Shown piece by piece: positions 10,516-22,334 of a stretch of DNA of 64,000 nucleotides. The stretch comes from Plectosphaerella cucumerina (taxonomy: Eukaryota; Ascomycota; Sordariomycetes; Glomerellales; Plectosphaerellaceae). Made by a program: the position numbers and the translations under genes. The stretch spans positions 6,076,001 to 6,140,000 of the forward strand of contig JAGPXD010000003.1 of assembly GCA_020746995.1 (NCBI GenBank), written 5' to 3'. Under the pieces are notes generated by a model. That model saw only the letters and a list, made by a program, of their open reading frames with translations. It searched no databases and had not been told where the DNA came from. How positions within the stretch are numbered: the first letter of the stretch is position 1; every line of letters begins with the position of its first letter.

Positions 10516-11189
10516 GATGGGAAGACTTCAAGAAAGAAATGAAGATTTCGAAGATAATCAATACCGAACAATACGATCCAATTGCGGAAATTGGGTTCTC
10601 TTTGGTAGCTCTTGGGTGATGACGAATGTCGAAGGAGGCGTTGACAAAACAAATATTTGATGTCGGTATTGTTGATAGGTGGCACATTTCTGCGTCATGT
10701 TGTTGAACCAACCGTCACCTAATAGCTTTTTGGCTTTATCAGTACATTCACGTCCAGGAAAAATTGTTTCCAAGAGTTGCAGATACGTCCGGGAAGGGGT
10801 GCTCCAGGAGGTCCCCGACAGGTTTGGGGGTGTTGGTCATGGTATCGAGGACCCCCAAATCCCACTATCTCCGAAGCCCCGCCCCCAAAGTACGCCCACC
10901 ACCGTGAAGGCCCGGGCTGGACCCGAACGCCTTCGGCTCTGCCCGAGCGGCAAGAGCACCCTATATAGCCCAGGCAGCAAGAGCAAATGTTCAGGTAGTC
11001 GCGGCTAGCTGGCTCGCTTCAACCACCTCGCTCGACGCCGCGGCCCACACGAAATGCAAGCTCCCGTTGGAGGCCAGGACCTTCTCTCCTATCTTTTGCC
11101 TCGTTAACGGGCTCGGCTGGGTACAGCGTCCAATCATTCCTAGGGGGCTAGTAAGCCGCCGTGCTGCAGCCTGCAGTATCCCGCGATCC
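10516..11189. other. Intergenic, no gene recognised
   Basis: Upstream flank of the oxygenase fragment. GC-rich, with several overlapping frames on both strands but none with protein-like features. Confidence 0.45.
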
Positions 11190-11625
11190 CGCTCAGGCAC
11201 ACTCCGTCGCTAGAAGGAAGCTTAACCGGCCCCTTTTATTCGTCGAATTAATAGCTTGCGACACGGCCCGCGGACTTCCCCCACCCTGTATATATACTAC
11301 CTCTCGGACAACTAGATTATATTATTATAAGACAAACGCCTTAAGGTAAATAATCGGGATCCTTAATAACTGTCGCGACACCCCCGAGGCTACTTAATAC
11401 CTCTATAGGGTCGGGACTTTTCCCCGTGAGATGGCCCGGAGAAATCGGAAGTATGGGGGAAAAGGAACGTGGTCCGAAGTATCCTTAAGTGGCCGACGGG
11501 TGTTGCGTTATATCGTAGATAGCTGTCTAATAGGGACGAGATCCGGTATCGTGATGGACGTGTGTAGGTTAGGCACCACGAGTATCCTTAACGCTAAGTA
11601 ATAAAAAGGATAACATCACATACCT
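11190..11625. repeat. RIP-like TA-rich patch, probable transposon relic
   Basis: CA/TG-poor, TA-rich sequence similar in texture to 1-1880. It includes the palindromic start TGTCGCGACA at about 11371, which could be an LTR end. I could not identify matching ends or a target duplication. The patch stops abruptly at about 11620, shortly before the recombinase gene. Confidence 0.4.
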
Positions 11626-12242
11626 ACTACAAAGTGATTCCTCGTGGAATGGCCGCCCATTTTGGCATGCAGGCGCCGCCATTTGGAGTGGCCCCGTCAC
11701 GTCTAGTATGCTCCACAAACCAGGCATCTTTGCAGCGCGACAGCGGCCACTTTCCCCAAATGGCTTTGACTCTCACCGCCTTTCCGTCTCGGGAAGTGGC
11801 ATTCGCTCTCACCGCCTTTCCACAATGGACTGTCGCCCGTCTCCCAACTCTCACCGCTTACCCACTTTGTCCGGCACCGAAAATGGTCCCTACCGCACCG
11901 CTTTCCTGATTGAGTAAGATCCCAAAGCTCGGCCCTGAGCACCAATTCATACCCATTGTCGCGTCGAACCAACAAATGGACCGTTCAGCTTCCGTTTCCC
12001 TTCCGTCCCTGAACGATGGCCCTCCTTTCACTGTAATGCTTTGACCCTATTTTAGGTCCCCCTCTAGGACCCCATTTTCGGTCATGTCCGTCGCCCTCTT
12101 CGCGAAGACGAGGTTCGCCTTCAAGACCCCAGCCTTCCATCTTTCAGTGCTACCTACCTTTGCTGCCTCATGCTTCCAAGCCCTTCCCGGGTTCGATCTG
12201 TTCCTGTCCTCGCTCCTCCCCACCTTCCTCCATGCGCTCACA
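11626..12242. promoter_or_regulatory. Region upstream of the captain recombinase, with direct repeats
   Basis: Ordinary composition, in contrast to the patch on its left. It holds three copies of CTCTCACCGC (about 11769, 11805 and 11848), two of them followed by CTTTCC. It should contain the promoter of the recombinase and, if the Starship reading is right, the element's left end. No terminal repeat was proved. An ATG at 12084 is in frame with the recombinase and would add 53 residues. Confidence 0.4.
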
Positions 12243-14845
12243 ATGCCTCCAGCTTCAAGACTTCCCAGAAGAGCGAGGCAGCGGCGTAATGTGCGTCGCA
12301 ACAAAGCTTCACCACAAGGTCCAACACCATCAGCTCAGCCTCCGTTGACTACACGGAAACGCACACCTTACCAGCCTATTCATGATCAGGTTGTTGCCAA
12401 CCATCGACCACCCGCCTCTATGTCAGATCTTGACACCGGGTCTGATGAGGAATACGCCGGTACCATCTCTCTCATCCCGTGGAAGAAACATGAAAGTCGC
12501 TAACCCTGGCCGTATACAGAGATCCATCTTGAGCAACCAGGATTGAGAAATCAAACCCCGGACTCCGACTCTGATTCTACCATGGAGTCAGAACATGATG
12601 CCATGAGCTTCGCTGAGTCAGGATACTGCTCTGTTGAGGAGATTCCGGATGCCACAGCCGACTATTACCGACATCTTCTAGCCCACTATGAAGAAGAAGG
12701 ACCGATCATGGCAAACCATAGCGAAAATACGAAAAAAATGACGCGTCCCGAAGAAAAGCTGTGGAACAAGTATGTTTCTCGCCCTGCGTTGTTGGAATGT
12801 GACCTTAACCGACTGCAGGTTTTGCCAAGTTGCCAAACTTGACCCCAGAGAGTCTTTGGAGAGTTGCAAGGCCTCCATTTTCAAATGCTATCTGCACTGG
12901 AGAGTGAGCAACTCTAAAATCAAAAAGGAATCTTCTATTTTCACGTATTGGAATGTTCTGAGCATGGTCTACGCTCAACGAACCAACTGTTACATGGATG
13001 GAAAAGTCCTGTACGACATCGGCAATGTATTCCCTCCCTCCGCCAGTCTTATCTCAGGCACTGACTTTTGCCAGTGGATTCATGTCAAACTTACCCCCCA
13101 GTTCGGTCTGGACACGTCCAAGAAAGAAAAATCAGGCCTCTACGTCGAGGACTTGGATTTAATTCTTCACCATCATTATATTCTCGACTCAGAGATTTAT
13201 GCTCATGAGAGGCTGCGCGTGCAACTCGCATTGATTCTCATCATCGCTGGTGCCACCGCCACAAGACCCGACGCACTGATCGGCAGAGTGCTGTACAAAC
13301 ACATTGAGTTTCAGCTGTTTCCTCCTGCCGCCGAAGGGGAGCGCCCACGGCTTGGACTTGTCTGGAACCTGGAACACATCAAAAGGTCAGCGGGCGTGTC
13401 GGAGAAGAAAACATTCGGCTTTCATGAAGAGGATACGCCGTTTCATGACCCAGTGCTTCATACTCTAGCCCTGGCGTTCGCCGACGACGCATTCCTCAAC
13501 GACTTTTCCGGGCCCGGACAAATCTACGATCTGGTTGTTCCGGCACAGTCGGACCGGCTGCGCCTAATGTGGAAGACAGAATGGGCCGAGCGACCGATCT
13601 TCCGCAACACCGAAGGCTTCCAGGTGGCTCTCGAGGAGGCACTTACCTACTCCAAGACACGGGGACATCTGATACGACTCGGTCGAGCACTCGGATATGC
13701 GAAGAAGCTCGAGTTCTACGACCTCCGCCGTGGATCTGGAAAGAAGTTGAACGGTATGATGTGCCTCAGAGCTGTCAAGATATGGCTAACGATTAGCAGA
13801 GGCTCTGACTCCGGAGGAGAGGAACAAGGCCATGGGGCACCGGCAAGGAGACTCTTCCACTTATGTTCGATACTACATGTCGAATTTCGTGGGCCAAGAC
13901 ACCCAGTCAATCGTCTTCGGAAGCGATCTGCAGACAGACTTGATCCAGCTGATGGGAAGGTTGAGACGTCACGGCGATGCACCGACATCACTAACCCCGG
14001 AGCAAAAGTCCTCTGTTCAGAAGAACCCACAGCTTATCAGATACCTCCAGAAGCGGTCCAGAGCTATGGAAAGGTTCAGGAAGCAAGGGTTTCGCTCCTA
14101 CGAAGCAGCAAAAGACACCACGGCAGGAAAGGAGTACGAAGAATCCCGCAAAAAAGCCGCGAGCCTTAGAAAGACCCTGTCAGCCCGCATGCTTGAACAG
14201 GCTATCAGAGAATTTCATGACACCATACACGCCGAAGAAATTGAGAGGCAGCTTCTGGGAATCAAACCCGACGCCGAGTCGCTTGCACCGTCAAGCATCA
14301 AGTACGAGCTGCGGGAGAGAGAAGAAGTCGCGCGCTTGTTCTCTCAAGCAACTGAAGTCAAACAGCAAGAAGATCTCAACCAATTACGACTTAAGCTCGT
14401 CGTGGCGCTTTCTCAGCTTTGCAAACGACGTGAGAGTCCTTGTCGTCGTCAAGCGCGAAGCCGCCCAGCGAAAACGGTTGGACTGGCTGCAAAGAAGGCT
14501 GCCGAGAGCACACATGGACCTCTGTCACAGCTACAGTCGGACACTGTTGAGAATACTCCCAGAGAGCCTCCTGGTTCTGCAGCATCCCATCACACAAGTT
14601 CCTCTCTGATATGTCCCTTCTGCAAATGGGCGGATATGGAGGTTGGGAGCACACAACGAGAGAAAACGTGGCGTATCGACGGCTTGGCAAGACACATTCG
14701 GTCTTCCCATCTTCGGGGGATCTCTATGCCGTTCAGATGTCCCTTCGGTGAATGCCAGGCTGTCCTAGGAACCGGAGAACATTTTCTGAGTCACATGGAG
14801 CGGGAGCATGAGCTACGTCTACCACTGTCCGTGATAGTCAACTAG
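12243..14845 (+). CDS. DUF3435 tyrosine recombinase, Starship 'captain' family
   Basis: Exons 12243-12459, 12520-12769, 12819-13753 and 13800-14845 give 815 residues. The first intron (60 nt, branch GCTAAC) removes an in-frame TAA. A basic N terminus (PRRARQRRNVRRNK) precedes the core domain: KKESSIFTYWNVLSM; AGATATRP with the first catalytic arginine near residue 304; GLVWNLEHIKRS; FYDLRRGSGKKLN near 457; and the box with GHRQGDSSTYVRYY near 478-493, supplying His/Arg and the tyrosine nucleophile. Cysteine/histidine pairs near the C terminus (CPFCKWAD, HIRSSH, CPFGECQ, HMEREH) suggest C2H2 fingers. Family members move very large elements by site-specific recombination. No frameshift or missing motif is seen, so it may be active. 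Confidence 0.9.
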
Positions 14846-15146
14846 CTTTGGTATATTGAAAGGTTGGACGCACTCATCGACTTGGGCACGAGATTATTCT
14901 AGTCGCTCTATTGAGACCTTGACCATTTTTCACTTCCCTTTTGTGATAAGCGATTGAAACAAAGACCCTTTCCCACGACTTGAGAAAATCATTAGGAAGT
15001 GATATCATGAAAATGCGAACGCTACTCCATCATCTCATATCCCATACCTATCTCAGCAGTAACAAAGAGATCAATTCGATTGGATGTTACAGTGAGATCC
15101 CGCCTCCGCCGCAGCTGTAGATGGTCCCATCCCACTCGTGCTGCCT
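14846..15146. other. Convergent intergenic region
   Basis: 301 bp between the recombinase stop and the stop of the next gene; nothing recognised. Confidence 0.5.
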
Positions 15147-16021
15147 TCACGACTCGGCGTCCGAGAATGAGCAGTTCTGTGCAACAATCATGAAAAGCGT
15201 AACCTGCGGAAGAAATCTAACTGGTCAACTAGGATGGCCTATCGTGACTTTGAATGACTCACTGATGAGATGACCATGCTGAGATGGGAACGGTTCTTCC
15301 AGCTATCAATAGTAGCCCCGGTCAAAACAAATGCCAAAATCATGGCAAGCGTCAGGATCACCTGAGTTGCAAGATGCCCGAGCAACATCATGTTCGTAGT
15401 CTTCCTGCCTGTCATGCCTTCGTTTTCGTGTGTTTGACGTACCAGAAGGACCCATTGGACGCACATAGAGAGTCGAAAGAGGCCAGAACCCGTGGCAAGC
15501 AATACACTACCGGTGATTGGGTACTTTCTGATCAATGAGATGGCGAGAATCGTGAGTATGGAGCAGAGCACCAAGGAAGATGCTACAACCAGCGGATGAA
15601 ACGCTTTCTGGACCGTACTCCACGATCCGCCCATCCAGCAGCACTAGAAATGTCAGCTGTTGCCAAGCTTCTGATGATTCAGCTTAGTTACCTGTCCAGT
15701 CATACTGAGAAGCAACACAGAGCCAGCTAAAGCCACTGGGTATGGCTGGCCTTTGATTCCATGCAGCAGTCCAAACGTAAGACCAGTAGTGAGGGAAGCA
15801 ATGACTTGGACTGCGGAGATTGACAAGAACTGATAACGAAATCTCCAGCGCAGAGTTTGCGCGGCGTCAGGAGGCTGAGGGCTTTCTGTATACATGGAAT
15901 ATACGGAAAAGAGGCGCAAGACGGATGTGCCAACAGTGAGCCAGGAAGAAATGCGAAGGAGAGCGAGAAAACTGCAGTTCAAGTCCATCTTGTAATTGAT
16001 GATGTGGAAAAGGGGCACCAT
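15147..16021 (-). CDS. Multi-pass membrane protein of unknown function
   Basis: Exons 16021-15692, 15643-15263 and 15203-15147 (introns 48 and 59 nt; GTAACT...TCTAG and GTGAGT...CGCAG) give 255 residues. About seven hydrophobic helices can be seen, for example around LLRISSWLTVGTSVLRLF, FLSISAVQVIASLTTGLTF, VLCSILTILAISL, GHLATQVILTLAMIL and the C-terminal VISSVTLFMIVAQ. There is no signal peptide. I do not recognise the family. The third exon completes the last helix, which the longest frame misses. It is the first gene after the recombinase. Confidence 0.6.
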
Positions 16022-16677
16022 TGTTTATGAGGGGACTTGTATGAATTGGGGAGCGGTCGGTTATATACTGCGCTCAGGGAATTTAGTGGGAAGGGGTATG
16101 TATTCCTTCATGGTGTCACAGCCACTCCTTTTACCACGCCCATGCCCGGAACATCGGGCTGTTGATAACCCTTACGACATAGCTGACGTCTACATGACAC
16201 GGCTTCGCCGAGACTGAAACGGAAAACATTCCACGTATTGTGTTGTTGCTCTGTCACGATGGAGACCATGCTACCATGGCTGACTGGAAAGGCGTCGTTA
16301 TCCAGACCAGCCGTTTTATTCCCACGCAGCAAAGAAGCACGGTTTGCGGACTGATGGTCGGGGCTACGAGAAGGGTCGTCTTTCGAACGTCAAGTAGGAG
16401 GGGGATTATTAGGCAGAGGAACCCATGAAGGCCGCTCATGTGTACTTCCGTTTTGACTCTCGTGACCGTTGTCTAAGAAATAAAATTCTATAAACAATCA
16501 AGCTTTTCTAGGCAACGCAAATCTATTAATAGAGCCGACGAAGAGAATGCGAGGAGGCAACACTTCTAGGTATAAACAGCTCTCTTCCTTCCCTCTTCGT
16601 TTTACTCTTTTCAATCTACTTCCCTCACATATCTATCGGAAACAACGTGCATATTAGCAAAGGTTGTTCAATCGGCG
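16022..16677. other. Intergenic, no gene recognised
   Basis: Upstream flank of the membrane-protein gene and left flank of the hAT relic. Scattered short frames only. Confidence 0.45.
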
Positions 16678-17092
16678 ATGCCGGCCGCGTCATCATTGGA
16701 GATAACTGTGAACATTCGGCCCGGGTCTAACTGGGTTTGCAAAGCGTGCGACGACGAGGGCAGATTTACATCGTATAAAAAAAGCGACCGGAGCTCCTAT
16801 GTGGCACCTCAAGGGTTATCACGAGATCCCCGACTTCAGCGGCGACGATACTACGGACTCCTCCAATACACTAGACAACGCGCCCACGCGGCCCTGCTTC
16901 CCCGTTGCTACCGCCCGGAAGCTGGTCCTCGAGGAGCTTGCGGTGGGCTTCATCGTAGACAGCAGCCAGCCCTCCGATGTTCACAGCAACTCTTTTCTTC
17001 AGCAGATTCTACAGCAGATGGCGGCGGACGTCGCCAACCTGGCGGCAAGGTTCGCTCAATCAGTCGAATCCGGACCCCTTGGTTTGAACTGA
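16678..17092 (+). pseudogene. hAT-family transposase N-terminal relic (BED zinc finger)
   Basis: One frame carries WVCKACDDEGRFTSYKKS and the next frame continues HLKGYHEIPDF, together spelling a BED-type finger (C-x2-C ... H-x4-H) split by a frameshift near 16800. The second frame then resembles the region after the finger in hAT transposases (VLEELAVGFIVDSSQPSD ... SFLQQIL). The catalytic RNase-H-like part is absent. Dead fragment. Confidence 0.5.
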
Positions 17093-17097
17093 TTGAA

Positions 17098-17442
17098 CTA
17101 ACGGCAGCGCTGCTGTACGATGGTCCGTCTCTCCAGGTCCAAAGTCCAATCGCCATCTGCAGGCATCCAACAAGACAAAAGTGGGCGGGACTCGATGGTG
17201 TTTTTGTCCAGATCCAGCCACAAGGCGAAACCACGCGTGTATCGCGTGAGGATCCTCATATTAGCCCTTTTATAATCATACCTGCGAATGAAACGCGTCC
17301 GGAGCGCTGATAGTCGTTTAACGAAGTTCAACGCCCAGTTCTTCCCGACACGTGGCGCGTCGCGCTCCGCGAGCAGACGGTTGGCCATATCTCCAACCTC
17401 ACCCAACCATATGACGACTTCAAGACTCAGAGCCATGTTCAA
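17098..17442 (-). pseudogene. pogo/Fot-type transposase fragment, little mutated
   Basis: Open for 114 codons with a CENP-B-type helix-turn-helix: WLGEVGDMANRLLAERDAP, VGKNWALNFVKR and TRFIRRYDYKRA. The DDE domain is missing after about residue 95. It is the less mutated counterpart of the RIP-mutated fragment at 1088-1560, with which it shares the same breakdown of the domain order. It abuts the hAT relic, so one insertion probably cut the other. Confidence 0.7.
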
Positions 17443-17570
17443 GTAGGTAAGAGTGAATCTGAACAGTCATTGACATGTTTTTGGTATCGACCGGCTCTGG
17501 ACCAGACCAGCAATGGTGCGAACGCCTTTTCGTAGAATCTCGCGTCGAAACCGAATCGACTCGGGTCACC

Positions 17571-18249
17571 TCACTTCAAGCCCGAGTACCTGCTCACCAT
17601 CCCAAAGCAGAGCAGCTCGTGCCGTGCACCGCTAGTCTCGGGCTGCAGCAGCGGCCAAATATTCTGACCCGAGTGGTGCCAACGCAGCTTTTGGATGAGC
17701 GAGAGAGGGGGCTGGTAGCGGCCGTCGGCGTCCAGCACGACGAGAAAAGACTCGTCGTCCTGCGCAGAGCGGAGCTTCCATCGGTTCCCCTCCGGAGCCG
17801 TCATGAATCCGAATCCGCGGGAGACGTATTTCCGAACGCCAGCGTCAGCCTTTTCCCGAATGTCCGCCGGAACATGCCATTGGTATGCAGACTTCTCGAC
17901 GGCCATCCCGTAGTACGTGTGGAGAGCAAATGCTTGGTCAGGAGGCACTTGTTTAGCAGGGCGACATCGCTGTAAACTCGCGGGACTTTTCTTTCAGCCC
18001 TCTAACGATATTACAGTACTTCCCTAGTTGAGACTGGTTCGCCACAACAACGTAGCTTCCTTGTCCGGAGACATTCCTCTCATATTGGGCAGAGCTGCTA
18101 CATCCATACCAAACAACCGCTGTTTCCTCGTGATTGACACCCTGGGAACCACCATGTTGTAAGCCATGCCCCGCTTCATGTGAGGAAGCAAAGGAAACAG
18201 GGGTCTGGTGAGCGAGCAGCCTGATGATTCCCAAGTATAAATACAGCAC
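17571..18249 (-). pseudogene. Unknown protein gene, frameshifted
   Basis: Two protein-like blocks lie on the minus strand in different frames. The upstream one (about 18130-18010) reads HEETAVVWYGCSSSAQYE and GSYVVVANQSQLG. The downstream one (17948-17571) reads PPDQAFALHTYYGMAVEK and ADAGVRKYVSRGFGFMT and ends normally. A GTACTG...TTTACAG intron (about 18007-17960) plus a one-base shift at the AAACAAG run (about 17950) would join them. No family recognised. Either a decayed gene or a sequence error. Confidence 0.35.
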
Positions 18250-18336
18250 TTCGCTTGGACAGGCCGCCAGCTCACATACCTTCTACAATTCATCTTTCTC
18301 TTCTGTGCCGCTTCTCCCCAAACACATCATCACACC

Positions 18337-19803
18337 ATGACCAAAATCTCTCTACTGGAACGCTTCCCAGCCGAGATCTTTCTCAAGATCCTTGACTTTT
18401 GCGGTAGTAAGCCCTTTGCTTGCCTTTCCTTCTGTAACAGAGCACACTGCAGGAGTCTTCGCCCCTTGGCCTATCGACACAATGTTCGATATGAGCATTC
18501 CTCCGCTGCGTTGTGGGCAGTTCTGCAATGCCGGAACAACGATACCTCATTCAGGGTCATTGAAGCCTCAGCGCTCGCCGGCATGGACGTCCTGACGACG
18601 CCCCACCGAGTGAGGTTCAATGACATCGTTCCTCGTAGTATTGCTTCAACTCTTACCGCCCGACTACGTCTATCCTACACCACGCTCTCTCTACTCTGCA
18701 TCGCCGTCATCCGAGGGAGAGACAGTCTCGTCTCGTCTTTCGTCAGCCAGCCAGCCCAGGAATCCCTCACGAACCGTACGATTGGTCTTTCTATCGACTC
18801 TTTGGCATCTCCAGAGATCGTCACAAGCTTGGGCAGCCTCTTTGCAAACAAGTTACACTGGAACAGTGTTCCCGACCCTCTCATTGTCGCCGCAGCCTCT
18901 GGTCTTTCGAGCGTCGTGAGACACATACTGGAAAGCGACGAGAATGCAGTCAATTCTCTGGACGCGAACGGACGCACACCACTTTATTACGCTGTTGCGT
19001 CTCCTTTGAGGACTGTGGCGACCGTCGAAGAGCTCCTGCGCAACGGAGCAGATGTGGCAATATGGTTCGACTCGCATGGCACGCCCTGCTCCTTGACGAC
19101 ATATGCTTGTCTCAATGGCCTTTTCCACCTTATGCGGCGTCTCTTGGAGTACCGCGAAGGAGACGATTTGCAGAGCCTACTCCTAGCGGTCCTCAAAGCG
19201 AAAGCGAAGGCGGTTCGTGGTGGAACGAAGGCACAGAAACGGCTGCTGATCAATGAGCTTATCCGTAGAGGCGCGGACCCAAACGGCCTTGTCCCAGTCG
19301 TGGGCGCCAGCGAAGGGAGCATGCCTCTGATCGTCGAATTGTCTCTTACGTCCAAGCTGGGGCTGGAGACTCTTCTCAAAACTGAAGGGGTCGATGTCGA
19401 CGTCAAGGATCCGTCGGGGCGTACTGCTCTTAGCTGGGTGCTTTCCGAAGAACATTGTGATCCTCTGGCAGCCGACCTGCTGCTAAGACACGGCGCGAAA
19501 CTGCAGCCGTATTCTTGTTCCTGGATCACCAGGACTCTGCGATTCTCGACACTCGACAGACTGGAGTGGCTCCTGCTACGAAAGAGGGACGCTGTGAAGG
19601 CATTTCGTATTCTGCACAAGTATTGTGCGACACATACCAACATGGACGAAGCAATGGTAGCCTTTGAGGAGTCAGTCTCCCCGGAATCTATATTTCTGGC
19701 AGGATTGTCCGAGGACAAGATACGCGACATTGAGCAGGGAAGGATCCGGTTTCTTAAGCCTTGGTTTCGCATCGAACTCAGTCCCTATAGCCCTCGTACG
19801 TAG
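18337..19803 (+). CDS. F-box and ankyrin-repeat protein
   Basis: Single exon, 488 residues. The N terminus is an F-box (LLERFPAEIFLKILDFC, then CNRAHCRSL). Ankyrin-like repeats follow from about residue 190: DPLIVAAASGLSSVVRHIL, DANGRTPLYYAVASP...VEELLRNGADV, then LINELIRRGADPNGL and DPSGRTALSWVL...LLLRHGAKL. The architecture suggests a substrate adaptor of an SCF ubiquitin ligase. Targets are unknown. Such genes are common in accessory fungal regions. Confidence 0.8.
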   Translation: MTKISLLERFPAEIFLKILDFCGSKPFACLSFCNRAHCRSLRPLAYRHNVRYEHSSAALWAVLQCRNNDTSFRVIEASALAGMDVLTTPHRVRFNDIVPRSIASTLTARLRLSYTTLSLLCIAVIRGRDSLVSSFVSQPAQESLTNRTIGLSIDSLASPEIVTSLGSLFANKLHWNSVPDPLIVAAASGLSSVVRHILESDENAVNSLDANGRTPLYYAVASPLRTVATVEELLRNGADVAIWFDSHGTPCSLTTYACLNGLFHLMRRLLEYREGDDLQSLLLAVLKAKAKAVRGGTKAQKRLLINELIRRGADPNGLVPVVGASEGSMPLIVELSLTSKLGLETLLKTEGVDVDVKDPSGRTALSWVLSEEHCDPLAADLLLRHGAKLQPYSCSWITRTLRFSTLDRLEWLLLRKRDAVKAFRILHKYCATHTNMDEAMVAFEESVSPESIFLAGLSEDKIRDIEQGRIRFLKPWFRIELSPYSPRT

Positions 19804-20217
19804 AGGAGCGTCCGACATAGCTACAATGCCACCTCAAAATCCCACCGGCTGGCCCGCCTCAGTTCGCGCGGAGTCTCGGCAGAAGTTGGCCAGCCGCCTG
19901 GGTGTGTTCGTCAGGGTGCGTACTTTCAGTAAGTGAAGGTGTTTCATCGAACGTAGCCTAATGTAGATAACGTTGATTCCAAGCCTGGCGCTTTGGTTGT
20001 GCTGCTGTGTGAACTTTCTAGAGCAATGGTGGGAGCCCAGTGCTAATGTGGCCTGATTCGAGCTGGAGGCAGTGCCAGTCGAGGGTGAGAGCATGGAGAC
20101 AAAGAAGGGGGGAGCTTACTTTCCTCTTCGCTTCAAGTAAGCAACAACAGGTTTATATCCATTCAATGAATCTTGGGACCAGCCTGGTACGATGTGGAGA
20201 GACTACGTGTGCTCGCG
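19804..20217. other. Convergent intergenic region
   Basis: 414 bp between the F-box gene and the next minus-strand gene. Nothing recognised. Confidence 0.45.
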
Positions 20218-21331
20218 CTACCGACTGAGTATTTCTGCCTTCTGGATCTGCCAGGCTGTGACCATCTGGGCCCGCTCATAGGCATTCATGTCGTGGATAC
20301 CCTTTCCCCAAAAAGCCCAACTTGAAGTTTTCCAAAGCTTGCGCAAGCTCGTCCACGTCACCGTTGGATTGGAACCTGACCGCACGGCCGTTCGGAGCAG
20401 CAGCATTCTCTGACAGGAGTCGGAAACGCTCGGTGTCTGCCTCAGCAAGGCCCTTGGAGGGTGAGCGGCTCGATGCAGGACGTGCGCCAGTCGTTGCTTC
20501 AGCGTAACGGGCCTCTGCTTCACATGCCGCCTTGTAATCGCCACATCTGCCGTCTTTTTCACCCATCCGTCTCCCACGCCTTCTTGTGCTCGCCATCAAT
20601 GTTCCACATGACCAAGACAAATGTGGTAGGCCACTTGTCAGTGACTTTGGCCGGGTCGATACGATCCAGATCATCCATGCAGGCACCGGCATCGGCACCT
20701 TCCCATGCTACGCCCCAAATGCCAATGATGTGACGTTTGGTATACTTGTAGTGTCCACTGAACAACTTCTTGTCTCCATAGCGGTTGTTCGGGTTGCTCA
20801 CTTTCTGGGGGTCTGCGTCGTTCTTTGTCCGTTCCTCATACTCTGCGGAGTCCGCAAGCATCTCCATACGGTATCTGGACGCACCTTTCTTGCCATAGCG
20901 ATTGATGTAATACGTTGTTCGTTTTACGTTGCCCCAGCCGACGGTCTCGACTTGCTCGTTGGGCTTCGGCGTGTGCCTGATGTAAAGGGCTTCCTCTCCG
21001 TCTTCGTCAAGCTTGCCATCGTCATCGTCATCGGATGTTCCCTCCTCGAATTCAGGAACCAAAAGCGATTCTTCACTTTCGTCCTCTTTCTTGATTCGTT
21101 GGACATCTGCTGTGCCAGCTTGGCCATCTGTGTTTTTCCTTTGTTTTCTTCCGTGTCCATATCTATGTCGGACTCAGCCCCGCCGGTGCTTCCAGGCTCG
21201 TCGACTGAGGTAGCTACAGGCCCAGTGACTTTGGCATTTCCAAGCGTCATGGGGTTGGTGAGCTCTCGGATTCTGTCATTCAGCTTTTGCTTGGCGACTG
21301 GGTCTTGCTCCTGGTCGAACTCTTTTTGCAT
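20218..21331 (-). pseudogene. Unknown protein gene with three one-base frameshifts
   Basis: Starting at 21331 (MQKEFDQEQDPVAKQKL), the protein-like reading moves through three frames. It passes an acidic block (EDESEESLLVPEFEEGTSDD), a core with VGWGNVKRTTYYINRYG and RHIIGIWGVAWEG, a block with RCGDYKAACEAEARYAEA, and an end MNAYERAQMVTAWQIQKAE. The switches fall at T5 (21133-21137), CCC (20562-20564) and A5 (20310-20314) on the plus strand. Each needs only a one-base change. No family recognised. The even spread of coding-like sequence suggests one gene of about 370 codons, broken either in life or by indel errors. Confidence 0.5.
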
Positions 21332-21393
21332 GCGCGTCTATTCAAGGGACTGCTTTGCCAATCGATATTGACTGCGCGGTCTAACTTCATTCT

Positions 21394-22334
21394 TCAAGAA
21401 ACGAACGGTATAACGCTTGCAAACAGCGCCATAGCGCATCCGCAGCAGAGGCAGCCCACGGACAGTTCGAAGACGCGCCCCCGTTGCACATCTACCCACG
21501 ACGGCAGGACAGACAGCATCGTCACCTGATATCCCACCGCAATCGCGAAAGGCAGGCAGCATAGCAGCCCAAATAGCAAGTAAAGGGAGGCTCTGAGAAG
21601 CTTGAAGGACGGCAAAAAGCTCACCAGACGCGCGCACCACCCGTGTAGGAGGGTAATGAACGACGGAAAGGCGAAAGCAACGGGGACGACGCCGGTGATG
21701 AGGCAGTTTCTGACATGTGGTCCTGTGATGACAGAAAGGGCGGAGTCATTCAGCGACTTGACATCGCCAAGCGCCTTCATCAACAACTCTTGCGCTGCGG
21801 ATGGGATCACGTCTGAGAGACGGAGCGGCAGGCTGTGGCAAGACTTGTCTGCCGTGTCACCGACACAGAGATGGCCGCTTCCGACGTAGAACATCTTGGG
21901 CACTGCTGCGTCGACCATACCAGATACTCGAGTTGCGACCGCGTCAGCGGCGGTGCGGACTCGGCTCACCACTTCCGGGATCGCTGTGTTTAGGGTGCCT
22001 CCCACCTTGGACTTGGCCGAATCCACAATGTTGGGCACATCAGGGAACTGCCTCGGAAGCACGCTTTCGAACGCACGAGACAGGTCGAGCTGGCGATTCG
22101 TTTAGCAGCATATCTCAGCTCTATCCTTTGCTCATGCTGTACCTGCAACGTAGCCACACCGGATTCGGAATATCTGGCGGAGAGTGCGTAGACCGCGAGG
22201 ACGAAGCAGCAGATGACGCAGGCCGTCATGATGGTTGCCAGAGAGTGTCTCAGTATGCTGGCTCGAAGCATTGCGCGTGTTGTTTGCACAACCGTGAGTG
22301 AGGTCTCACGAGCCGGCTGCCAGGAACGGATCAT
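21394..22334 (-). CDS. Unknown membrane protein, about four helices
   Basis: Exons 22334-22143 and 22089-21394 (53-nt intron, GTACAG...CGCCAG, branch GCTAAAC) give 295 residues. One helix lies in exon 1 (IMTACVICCFVLAVYAL). Then comes an extracytoplasmic-type region of about 120 residues with a GHLCVGD cysteine, and three helices towards the C terminus (GVVPVAFAFPSFITLLH, LLRASLYLLFGLLCCLPFAI, LSVGCLCCGCAMALFASVI). I do not recognise the family. Confidence 0.6.

Noticed and set aside
11371..11620. Solo LTR starting TGTCGCGACA
   Set aside because: I found no matching end or target duplication, so it is listed only as a RIP-like patch.
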